A stretch of DNA of 12,788 nt from JBHIBR01 sp046759145 [NCBI: Nitrospinota bacterium] (GTDB lineage Bacteria; UBA8248), in the NCBI GenBank assembly GCA_046759145.1, contig JBHIBR010000018.1, positions 1-12,788 on the forward strand, written 5' to 3'. Shown here in pieces: positions 6,905-12,788 of the stretch (its first letter is position 1; each line of letters begins with the position of its first letter). The notes under the pieces are model-generated. The model was not told where the DNA came from and did no database searches. It saw only the letters and a list, made by a program, of their open reading frames with translations. Both the position numbers and the translations under genes were made by a program.

Positions 6905-7845
6905 GTTTGCTCCCCCCGCGCCTGGTACATCGCGTCCAGCGCCCTCTTCTCCCTCCGGAGCACGCGTATGGCGGCGAGGACGATGACGATCATGAGCAGC
7001 ATGACGATGTAGGACATCGCCGCGCCCTTCGAGATGTGGAAGTATTCCCAGGTGGTCAGGTAGAGGTAGACGGGGATCGTCTCGGTGGCCGTGCCGGGTC
7101 CGCCCTGGAAGAGGGCCCAAGTCTTCGGGAACTCAGCGATCGCCTCGAGGAACCGCAGGATGAGCGCCAGGAAGATGACGGGCCGGAGGAGGGGGAGCTG
7201 GACCTCGCGGAAGATCCGCCAGCGGCTCGCGCCGAGGTTCTGCGCCGCCTCCGTGAGTTCTTCGGGCAGGGCGGCCAGGCCCGCCAGCATGATGATGAAG
7301 GCGAAGGGGGTCCAGTTCCAGATTTCCAGGAGGACGATGGTGAGGACGGCAATGTCCGGGTCTGTGAGCCAGATGACGTTGATGTCGGCCCCGAGGATCG
7401 CGCTCAGGATGCCGTTGACGGGTCCCTTCTGGTAGAGGAGCATCTCGGCCGTGTAGGCGATGACGATGGGCACCGTGAGCATGGGGAGGATGAAGAAGGC
7501 GTAGAAAAAGCCATTCCCTTTGAAGGGCCGATACATCAGGAGCGCGAGGCCGAAGCCGATGACGAAGCAGCCCAGGGTCGAGAGGCCCGCGAAGAAGAGG
7601 GAGCGCAGGATGGACCAGAGGAACCGCTCGTCGGTCAGGACCTCGAGGAAGGAGTCGAACCAGACGAACTCGGCGTCCCACCAGCTCGTCAAATAGACGG
7701 TCCAGGAGTGGAAGCTGAAGTAGATCTGAAGCAGAAACACCGGGAGTATGAACAAGAGCAGGGCGACGAGGGGCGTCAACAGGGTCCACTTGAAGACGGA
7801 GACCCCGGGGATTCGCCTTCCTCTGAGCTCTGCGGTTGTGGCCAT
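6901..7845 (-). CDS. ABC transporter permease, MalF-type (first membrane subunit)
   Basis: A 314-residue inner-membrane protein with several hydrophobic spans (about 20-42, 78-105, 112-135, 165-190, 222-238, 276-296). The EAA loop runs from E199 (EAAQNLGASRW) to LP at 217-218. FQGGPGTATETIPVY (246-260) is the conserved loop of MalF/UgpA-like permeases. Length fits the smaller CUT1 partner without the large MalF periplasmic domain. ATG7845 has no visible Shine-Dalgarno site. A strong hairpin (7859-7890) lies just upstream, so expression may depend on RNA processing or coupling. The 3' end overlaps the second permease by four bases. Confidence 0.94.
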   Translation of the reverse strand: MATTAELRGRRIPGVSVFKWTLLTPLVALLLFILPVFLLQIYFSFHSWTVYLTSWWDAEFVWFDSFLEVLTDERFLWSILRSLFFAGLSTLGCFVIGFGLALLMYRPFKGNGFFYAFFILPMLTVPIVIAYTAEMLLYQKGPVNGILSAILGADINVIWLTDPDIAVLTIVLLEIWNWTPFAFIIMLAGLAALPEELTEAAQNLGASRWRIFREVQLPLLRPVIFLALILRFLEAIAEFPKTWALFQGGPGTATETIPVYLYLTTWEYFHISKGAAMSYIVMLLMIVIVLAAIRVLRREKRALDAMYQARGEQT

Positions 7846-7858
7846 GGCGATGGGTTGC

Positions 7859-7890
7859 GTCCGGGGCGGGCCTTCCGGCCCGCCCCGGAC
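7859..7890 (-). promoter_or_regulatory. Perfect 14-bp RNA stem with GGAA loop between binding-protein and permease genes
   Basis: Arms 7859-7872 and 7877-7890 are exact reverse complements, with a four-base loop. On the transcribed minus strand the loop reads GGAA, which fits the stable GNRA tetraloop class. The stem begins about 28 nt after the binding-protein stop and ends 13 nt before the permease ATG. No T-run follows, so full termination is unlikely. In many importer operons a stem here protects the binding-protein mRNA and lowers expression of the membrane subunits. That role is inferred, but the stem itself is unambiguous. Confidence 0.85.
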
Positions 7891-7918
7891 CCGCTCAAGG
7901 CGCGAGGGTTTGCCTGAA

Positions 7919-9370
7919 CTAGCTCGGGACGTCGACCTTCGGGAAGGCCGCCTTGTAGCTGGCGAGCTCGGCCTTGAGCTTCCGCTTGCCGATCTGCCGG
8001 ATCAGCCTTCCCCAGGCGGCCTCGGTCTTCGTCAGGACGTCCTTCGCCTTGAGCTGCCCGACGTAGGCCTCGGAGATGTGCTTGCCGAGCACGTCCTGGA
8101 ACTCCCGGTGGCCCGTCAGGTAGACGGGCGGCGCGGTCACGAGCAGGCAGTCGCGGATGGCCTTGACGCCCTGGGGCGTGTAGGCCTCCTCGACCGCTTT
8201 GCTGGTGAAGTGGCCCGCATGCCAAGGGTCGTGGAAGAAGAATTTCCGGTCGGCGACGATGGTGGTGCTGTTCTCCCGGGTCCCCCAGTACGTGGCCATG
8301 TAGGCGGCCTGGCGCTTCCGCGGGCTGTAGCGGTTGACCATGACCGCCGTGAGCGGCGAGGAGATCGACCGGTGGACGAGCTTGCCGCTGAGCCTCGACC
8401 CCGGAATGAGGCCGTAGGCCCACTTCCCGCGCGTTTTTGATTTCGGCGACTCGACCCCCGAGATGAGGCCATCCCAGTACTGGGAGGAGAAGATGTGCCC
8501 GAGTTGATGCTGGGGGATCATCTGGGGGGTGCCCCAGCCGGGCGCTTCAGGGGGGGAGACCTTCTTGAGCTTGAGGTAGACGTCCATGGCGTACTCGCCG
8601 GCGGGGGTGTTCAGCGTCGGCTCCATGTCGTCGTCGAAGGGGAATCCCCCGGCGCTGTAGAAGTACATGTACCACCAGGTGACGCCGTTCGCCCGGTTGC
8701 GCAGGCTTCCGGAGCCCCAGATGTGTGGTTTCTGGTCGGGCCGGTGGAAGAATTCCAGGACCTCCTGGTGGTCCTCCCAGGTCACGGGCCACTTGAGGGG
8801 CTTCCCGTGCTTGTCGGCGAAGGCCTTCTGCTCGTCGGGGTTCTCGAAGAGGTCTTTGCGGATGAACTGGTTGTGGACGTTTCCGTCCGTGGGGATCGCG
8901 TAGGTCTTGCCCCTGTACCTCATGAATGAGGCGAAGTTCCCCACCATGTCGAACTTGAAGCCGGCCTCCTCCATGTACTCGTCGAGGGGCTCGATCAGGC
9001 CGGCCGAGGCCAGGGAGGGGATCATGTTCGAGTCGAGGTGGAAGAAGTCGAACTTGGGGGAGCGGGCGACCGCCTCGGCCATGGCGCGCTGGGGGATCTG
9101 GAAGACGCTGATGTCCTGGATCTTGCCGACGCCGACGCCCGCTTTCTTTTTGAATTCGGCTGCCAGGTTCCTCATCGGACCGTTGTAGTAGAGCCCCCAG
9201 ATCATGCCGCTCAAGTCGGCGGGCTTGGCCTTCCTCGCCGCCCGGATGATCCGGTCTTCCTCGGGCCCGGCCTCGGCCAAGCGAGGATGGCGGAGCACCC
9301 AGGGCCCGGCCACAGCGGCCGCCAGCCCGGCCTTGATGAAACTGCGCCTGCTCAACCTGCGCTCGCTCAT
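7919..9370 (-). CDS. Tat-exported extracellular solute-binding protein of the ABC importer
   Basis: A 483-residue protein expected to capture the solute outside the inner membrane and pass it to the permeases. The N-terminus carries a twin-arginine signal: SRRSFIK (7-13), a hydrophobic stretch (14-24) and a likely cleavage site after AEA (32-34). Export through Tat implies folding, and possibly cofactor binding, in the cytoplasm. The mature part has features of family-1 (UgpB/MalE-like) binding proteins, such as LIEPLDEYM (125-133) and GKTYAIPTDGN (154-164). It is somewhat longer than the usual ~420-450. ATG9370 is chosen for a near-perfect GAGGAGGT (9378-9385) and the signal peptide beginning there; an in-frame GTG at 9430 would add 20 residues ahead of the signal. 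Ligand unknown; many aromatic residues around 214-240 could suit a sugar or aromatic ring. Confidence 0.92.
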   Translation of the reverse strand: MSERRLSRRSFIKAGLAAAVAGPWVLRHPRLAEAGPEEDRIIRAARKAKPADLSGMIWGLYYNGPMRNLAAEFKKKAGVGVGKIQDISVFQIPQRAMAEAVARSPKFDFFHLDSNMIPSLASAGLIEPLDEYMEEAGFKFDMVGNFASFMRYRGKTYAIPTDGNVHNQFIRKDLFENPDEQKAFADKHGKPLKWPVTWEDHQEVLEFFHRPDQKPHIWGSGSLRNRANGVTWWYMYFYSAGGFPFDDDMEPTLNTPAGEYAMDVYLKLKKVSPPEAPGWGTPQMIPQHQLGHIFSSQYWDGLISGVESPKSKTRGKWAYGLIPGSRLSGKLVHRSISSPLTAVMVNRYSPRKRQAAYMATYWGTRENSTTIVADRKFFFHDPWHAGHFTSKAVEEAYTPQGVKAIRDCLLVTAPPVYLTGHREFQDVLGKHISEAYVGQLKAKDVLTKTEAAWGRLIRQIGKRKLKAELASYKAAFPKVDVPS

Positions 9371-9377
9371 GGTGTGC

Positions 9378-9412
9378 ACCTCCTCTGCCTCTGTGGCGGG
9401 GCTACAGAGGCA
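9378..9412 (-). promoter_or_regulatory. Ribosome binding site plus 27-bp dyad in the binding-protein leader
   Basis: The minus strand carries GAGGAGGT at 9378-9385. Directly abutting it is an inverted repeat, TGCCTCTGT (9386-9394) and ACAGAGGCA (9404-9412), perfect over nine bases with a 9-nt centre. In RNA it forms a stem ending at the first base of the ribosome site; in DNA it has the size of a dimeric-repressor operator. It lies about 60-87 bases downstream of the inferred transcription start. It could therefore act as an operator roadblock or as an RNA element tuning translation. Confidence 0.6.
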
Positions 9413-9479
9413 TTGAGAGACACTCGGCACTCACTCTCGCGCCGGAGCGACAAAGCAATTCTCCTCTTTTATCAATATA

Positions 9480-9507
9480 ATAATAGGGGAAGTTGGAACC
9501 GTGTCAA
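9480..9507 (-). promoter_or_regulatory. Sigma70-type promoter for the ABC importer operon
   Basis: On the minus strand TTGACA (9507-9502, full consensus) is followed after 16 bases by TATTAT (9485-9480, five of six). It sits in a small AT-rich island in otherwise GC-rich sequence. The expected start is near 9473, giving a leader of about 100 nt before ATG9370. Genes from the binding protein to the cyclase could all be read from here. Confidence 0.7.
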
Positions 9508-9544
9508 CCGAGCGAGCGGAAATTTTCCCCATCCTCTCACGGGC

Positions 9545-9611
9545 AAAAGACGCGGGGCGCCTTCGCGGGGAGGCGTCCCCGCGGGGCCGGCCCGGCGCCT
9601 CCTGGGCCGGC
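9545..9611 (-). terminator. Tandem hairpins, possible terminator of the CocE transcript
   Basis: In minus-strand order, stem 1 pairs 9604-9611 with 9586-9593 (8 bp, 10-nt loop). Stem 2 pairs 9576-9583 with 9564-9571 (8 bp, 4-nt loop), extendable through 9561-9586 with wobble pairs. TCTTTT (9550-9545) follows about ten bases after stem 2, a weak U-tract. The hairpins lie 150-200 nt after the CocE stop and just before the importer promoter, so they would separate the two units. The remaining intergenic stretch, 9612-9761, shows nothing I can name. Confidence 0.35.
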
Positions 9612-9761
9612 AGCCGAGGTGCTTGATCCCTCCTGTGGGGGGATGGTATAGAGCCTGCCGATCCTGGTTTTCCGTTTTCGGACCCCTGCCGGGGGGGCGA
9701 CTTCCGTCGGCGCGCCGCGCGACCCCTCCGGCCAGCGCTCGCGCCGACCCGACGGCGAGGG

Positions 9762-11516
9762 CTACGCGGCGGAGCGCTTCGGCGGGATGATCGGGAGGAG
9801 CACGTACGCAGCCCGGTCAGGACCGACGTGGAGCCTGCTCTTGCCGCTGAAGATCTCCGGCGGGCGGTCGCGCGGATCGTCGTGCAGGAACGGCCCGCAG
9901 CCCCTGAGCTCGTTCTTGAAGTTCGAGAGCCTCCCGCCGCTCGGGCCGGGGTACTCGTAGTCCTTCCCGCGCACGGTCAGGGCGATCCGGTAGCCAGCCG
10001 GCACCACGATGGAGGTCGGCCAGATCTCCACGTCGAGCTCGACCACCCCCCCCGGGGTCAGCGGCTGCAGCTCGTCGTGGGTGTGGTACGGGCGGTACTC
10101 GGTGCTGAGCTCGGGGTCGAGCTTGCGGTGCGACGCCCGCAGCCAGCCCTGGCCGACCGGGGTGTGGGGATCGATCGCCCCTTGGAAGACCGCCTCTTTC
10201 CCGTCGGGAGCGAAGGCGCGCAGCACGAGGAAGATGTCGGCGTCCGTCGACGACGAGGACACGAACAGCTTGGCCGCCGAGGGCCCGGTGATCTCCGTCT
10301 CCTCCTCCAGCGGGGGCGAGGTGAAGGTGACGCCGTCGCCGGGGCCGTCGTACTCGATGCTCCCCTCAGCGGCGACCGGCTCCCGGCTGAGGCTGAGGTC
10401 GGCGGGGTTGAGGTAGAGCCGGGTCCAACGGGTCCGGGCGATCGGCCACTCGTTCTCCATGCGCTCGGCGAAGCCGTCGAGCCTGCGGACCTGGAGCTGG
10501 ACGCGCGGCCGGTCCTGCCAGCCGTTGTCGAGCCCTCTCAGGAAGTGGTCGAAGAAGCGCTTCTGGAGCTTCACCCCGTAGTCGGTGTAGAACTCGGTCC
10601 AGTGCTCGAGCCCGTGCGCCTCGAGCCACTTCTGCTCCGAGGCGGCGCGCACGAAGCCCTCGAAGTTCCCGCGCGGGTGAAGCCCCTGGCCGCCCCAGTT
10701 CGCCGCGGAGAGAAAGGGCACGGTGACCTTCGACCATGCGGGCGACCGCGCCTTGTGGTAGTCGTCGTCGAGCGGGTGGGCGAGGATCTCTTTCCCTAAG
10801 TCGCACCGGTTCCTGGCCAGCTCCTCGTCGGAGAGTGTCTCTGCGCCGCAGACGAGCTCGCCGGTCACGCGACTGCGCGGGCCCCGCTCACCCAGGCCGT
10901 ACTGCACGGTCTTGACCTGCATGTCGTACCAGTTGGCCCAGAACGTGCAAACGATGCCCCCGTGGTAGGTCATGTCGCGGTACCAGTCGGCGGCGCCTTC
11001 CCAGATGCACATCGCCGCCAGGTGGGGCGGCTGTAGCGAGGCCACGTGCCACTGGTTGATCGCGTAGTAGGAGACGCCGTTCAGGCCCACCTTGCCGTTG
11101 CTCCACGGCTGGGTTCCCGCCCATTCGATGCAGTTGTGAAGGTCCTGGGTCTCCCGGGGGGAGAAGTGGTCGATGTACCCCGGCGAGCGGCCGCAGCCCC
11201 GGGAGTCGACCCGCACGCAGACGTAGCCGTCGGCCACCCACTTCTCCGGGTCGACGACCTCCCAGTTCTGGTACTTGTTGGTCGAGCCCGCCGTCACGTC
11301 GGGGTGCTCTGCGGCCATCCGCTCCCACGCGCTCGGGTAGCCGTCCTGGAAGGCGAGACCCTTGGCGTAGGGGCCGTAGCTCAGGATCACTGGGTACTGG
11401 CCATCCTCCATCGGCCGGTAGAGGTCGGCGCGCAGGACGAGGCCGTCATCCATCGCGATCGGGACATCCCAGTCGATCCGCATCCCGTCCCTGATCTCGC
11501 TTTTCTCCTGACTCAT
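9762..11516 (-). CDS. CocE/NonD family hydrolase (S15-type alpha/beta hydrolase with C-terminal jelly-roll domain)
   Basis: A 584-residue esterase/acylaminopeptidase-like hydrolase; known relatives cleave cocaine's benzoyl ester, glutaryl amides or X-Pro dipeptides. Residues about 15-330 form the catalytic domain: SYGPYAKG (46-53) supplies the oxyanion Tyr region, RVDSRGCGRSPG is at 102-113, and nucleophile S149 lies in NGVSYY. H305 in GLEHWTEFY is the likely catalytic His. Where CocE has GW-x-D, this protein reads NWGG (273-276), so the usual acid is not in its usual place. The C-terminal beta-rich PepX_C-like domain starts near 335 and runs to the end. No signal peptide: cytoplasmic. ATG11516 has GGAGG four bases upstream; an in-frame ATG at 11546 lacks a ribosome site. 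Natural substrate unknown. Confidence 0.92.
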   Translation of the reverse strand: MSQEKSEIRDGMRIDWDVPIAMDDGLVLRADLYRPMEDGQYPVILSYGPYAKGLAFQDGYPSAWERMAAEHPDVTAGSTNKYQNWEVVDPEKWVADGYVCVRVDSRGCGRSPGYIDHFSPRETQDLHNCIEWAGTQPWSNGKVGLNGVSYYAINQWHVASLQPPHLAAMCIWEGAADWYRDMTYHGGIVCTFWANWYDMQVKTVQYGLGERGPRSRVTGELVCGAETLSDEELARNRCDLGKEILAHPLDDDYHKARSPAWSKVTVPFLSAANWGGQGLHPRGNFEGFVRAASEQKWLEAHGLEHWTEFYTDYGVKLQKRFFDHFLRGLDNGWQDRPRVQLQVRRLDGFAERMENEWPIARTRWTRLYLNPADLSLSREPVAAEGSIEYDGPGDGVTFTSPPLEEETEITGPSAAKLFVSSSSTDADIFLVLRAFAPDGKEAVFQGAIDPHTPVGQGWLRASHRKLDPELSTEYRPYHTHDELQPLTPGGVVELDVEIWPTSIVVPAGYRIALTVRGKDYEYPGPSGGRLSNFKNELRGCGPFLHDDPRDRPPEIFSGKSRLHVGPDRAAYVLLPIIPPKRSAA

Positions 11517-11603
11517 CGCGCCTCCATCACCTCGTCTCTCCGTCATCACGCGGCTCGGTCCGACGCCCACCCCCCGCGGGCTCTCCTGCTGCTCGTCGGA
11601 CAC

Positions 11604-11626
11604 CGCTGGGCAAGTGCGACCCAGCG
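11604..11626. repeat. 23-bp dyad at the inferred CocE transcription start
   Basis: CGCTGGG (11604-11610) and CCCAGCG (11620-11626) are perfect reverse complements around nine bases. The dyad starts two bases downstream of the minus-strand TATAAT box and covers about -5 to +18 of the inferred start, a classical repressor position. It may equally form a stem at the 5' end of the RNA. Confidence 0.5.
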
Positions 11627-11627
11627 C

Positions 11628-11656
11628 ATTATAGTGACCTTGCCCGGCCCGATCCA
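11628..11656 (-). promoter_or_regulatory. Candidate promoter of the CocE hydrolase gene
   Basis: A full-consensus TATAAT lies on the minus strand at 11633-11628. The hexamer 17 bases upstream, TGGATC (11656-11651), matches TTGACA at only three positions, so activator help or another sigma factor may be needed. The expected start is near 11621, with a leader of about 105 nt. Confidence 0.45.
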
Positions 11657-11700
11657 GATAACCCTCACCCCTTCAACCGCCACCCTCCGACACCGGCGCA

Positions 11701-11728
11701 GGCCCTCGCTGAACCCCAGGCGAGGGCC
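11701..11728. repeat. 28-bp inverted repeat in the divergent control region
   Basis: GGCCCTCGC (11701-11709) and GCGAGGGCC (11720-11728) pair perfectly over nine bases with a 10-nt centre. It lies about 45 bases upstream of the CocE -35 region and about 35 bases upstream of the right-reading -35, so one dimeric regulator bound here could affect both genes. Its sequence differs from the 11604 dyad. Confidence 0.45.
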
Positions 11729-11763
11729 CCTCCGTCTCACATGTCATGAACCGGTACGCGTGC

Positions 11764-11792
11764 TTGACGGCCGGGCGGAAAAGGGTTATCGT
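11764..11792 (+). promoter_or_regulatory. Candidate promoter of the molybdenum hydroxylase gene
   Basis: TTGACG (11764-11769, five of six) and TATCGT (11787-11792, four of six) are spaced by 17 bases. The start would be near 11799, leaving an unusually long leader of about 247 nt before ATG12046. The match is modest. Confidence 0.35.
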
Positions 11793-12045
11793 CGCCGGAA
11801 CGAGGCACAGGAGATAGGTCCCTGGAGGCCGCTGGGCCATGGGGGTGGAGGGGGGGAAGAGGTTTCTCCAGCTCTCCGGGCGGGAGCGGGAAATCGGTGT
11901 GATCCAAGGAAGCGGCCTTCGGGCAGCGGAGTGGGAGAAGCGGGGGGGACAGTTGCCTTCTCTATCCCCAAGTCTGGGTCGCCCGCCCCCCCTGTCGCTC
12001 CTTCCGGATTAGCGCGGGGATCTTGCCCACAGGGAGGGCGAGGGA

Positions 12046-12788
12046 ATGGCGGAGCTGGCCTATATCGGGAAAGACGCGACTCAGGTGGACGCCCACGTCA
12101 AGGCCACGGGCGAGGCCCGCTACACGGCGGATCTCTACCTCCCGGGGATGCTCTACGGCTGTCTTCTTCGGAGCCTCCTCCCTCACGCCCGGATCGGGGA
12201 GATCCGGACGGGCCGCGCCGAGCGGGTGCCCGGCGTCAAGGCGGTCATCACCGGCTCCGACACCCCCTACAAGTTCGGCGTCTCCCACTACGACCAGAGC
12301 CCCCTCGCCGTGGACAAGGTGCGCCACATCGGCGACCCGGTGGCCGCCGTGGCGGCGACGAGCCTGGACGCCTGTGAGGAGGCCCTCTCCCTCATCGAGG
12401 TGGACTACGAGGAGCTGCCCGCCGTCTTCCACCCCGAGGGGGCCATGGAGCCGGGCGCGCCCCTCATCCACGAGGACAAGGAGCGCAACATCGCCGCGCA
12501 CATCCAGTACAACGCGGGGGACGTGGAGGAGGCCTTCCGGCGGGCCGAGCACGTGTTCGAGGACCGGTTTGAGACCCAGCGCCAGGCCCACATGTGCATG
12601 GAGCCCCACGTGTGTGTCGCCCACGTGGAGCCCTCGGGGAGGATCACCTTCTACTACTCCACCCAGGCGCCCTCTTACTCCCGCACGCAGATGGCCAAGA
12701 TCCTCGGGGTTCCCGAGAGCCAGATCCGGGTGGTCACCCACAACGTGGGCGGGGGGTTCGGCAGCAAGGCCACCGGCAAATTCTGCAT
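12046..12788 (+). CDS. Xanthine dehydrogenase/CoxL family molybdopterin-binding subunit, N-terminal part (runs off window)
   Basis: 247 codons of a protein whose family is usually 700-800 residues. It should be the catalytic large subunit of a molybdenum hydroxylase, which inserts an oxygen from water into a C-H bond of a (hetero)aromatic ring or aldehyde. KATGEARYTADLYLPGMLYG (19-38) and RSLLPHARI (42-50) open the a/b hammerhead domain. VPGVKAVITGSD (61-72), VRHIGDPVAAVAA (92-104) and VDYEELPAV (119-127) follow. The molybdopterin-binding domain begins with ERNIAAHIQYNAGDVEEAF and reaches GGGFGSK (235-241), the conserved Mo-cofactor loop. Active-site Glu and substrate-defining loops lie beyond the window. 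GGAGG at 12033-12037 and an in-frame stop (TAG at 12010-12012) support ATG12046. FAD and iron-sulphur partners are not seen and may follow. Confidence 0.93.
   Translation, partial: MAELAYIGKDATQVDAHVKATGEARYTADLYLPGMLYGCLLRSLLPHARIGEIRTGRAERVPGVKAVITGSDTPYKFGVSHYDQSPLAVDKVRHIGDPVAAVAATSLDACEEALSLIEVDYEELPAVFHPEGAMEPGAPLIHEDKERNIAAHIQYNAGDVEEAFRRAEHVFEDRFETQRQAHMCMEPHVCVAHVEPSGRITFYYSTQAPSYSRTQMAKILGVPESQIRVVTHNVGGGFGSKATGKFC

Larger units (their letters stand above)
11517..12045. other. 529-nt divergent control region between CocE hydrolase and molybdenum hydroxylase genes
   Basis: No credible gene is present in either strand. It holds the CocE leader and promoter elements (11604-11656), a 28-bp inverted repeat (11701-11728), a candidate promoter reading right (11764-11792), a purine/G-rich tract with several runs of three or more G (11834-11856), and the ribosome site of the right-hand gene (GGAGG at 12033-12037). 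No regulator gene lies in the region. Confidence 0.6.

Noticed and set aside
9371-9430. Binding protein starting at GTG9430
   Set aside because: It would put 20 residues before the Tat signal and ignores the near-perfect GAGGAGGT in front of ATG9370.
11834-11856. G-quadruplex in the control region
   Set aside because: The G runs are there, but similar runs occur across this GC-rich window and nothing ties this one to a function.
11046-12377. 443-codon plus-strand frame spanning the CocE 5' end, the control region and the hydroxylase start
   Set aside because: It runs antisense to CocE and out of frame with the clearly recognisable molybdenum hydroxylase; its composition is Arg/Gly/Pro-rich without motifs.
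1-12788. tRNA, rRNA, CRISPR array, insertion sequence or phage genes
   Set aside because: I looked on both strands for cloverleaf cores, regularly spaced repeats, transposase motifs and terminal repeats and saw none.

Overview
The window is high-GC bacterial DNA with strong G/C preference at third codon positions. It carries GTG starts, Shine-Dalgarno sites and sigma70-like promoter elements. The gene content (carbohydrate-class ABC importer, Tat-exported binding protein, CocE-type and dihydropseudooxynicotine-hydrolase-like hydrolases, acyl-CoA ligase, molybdenum hydroxylase) fits an uncultured soil or sediment heterotroph. I think of Rokubacteria- or Tectomicrobia-like lineages, but nothing here fixes the taxonomy.

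Layout. (1) 1-727, plus strand: a two-component segment with the tail of one receiver-domain protein, a complete single-domain receiver, and the first ~60 codons of a GAF-domain sensor whose start overlaps the receiver stop (ATGA). (2) About 710-727: an abrupt junction. The GAF gene stops making sense and the sequence becomes the 5' end of a cyclase-family (kynurenine-formamidase-like) gene on the opposite strand. Both genes are cut at the same point, so this is either a real rearrangement or an assembly chimera. (3) 710-9370, minus strand: eight co-oriented genes. In transcription order they are binding protein, two permeases, ATPase, alpha/beta hydrolase, AMP-forming ligase, SDR dehydrogenase and the truncated cyclase. 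A good promoter (TTGACA-N16-TATTAT) lies upstream, with a 27-bp dyad beside the first ribosome binding site. A perfect 14-bp stem with a GGAA loop lies between the binding-protein and permease genes. (4) 9762-11516, minus strand: a CocE/NonD hydrolase with its own putative promoter, a dyad at its inferred start point, and tandem hairpins downstream. (5) 12046-end, plus strand: the N-terminal third or so of a xanthine-dehydrogenase-family molybdopterin-binding subunit, divergent from the CocE gene across a 529-nt control region.

Reading of the whole (inference): a scavenging and degradation locus. The importer takes up a solute of unknown identity. The two hydrolases, molybdenum hydroxylase, SDR and cyclase could hydroxylate and cleave an ester, amide or (hetero)aromatic compound, and the ligase could convert a resulting acid to its CoA thioester. 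The substrate cannot be read from the sequence. I found no tRNA, rRNA, CRISPR array, transposase or insertion sequence.
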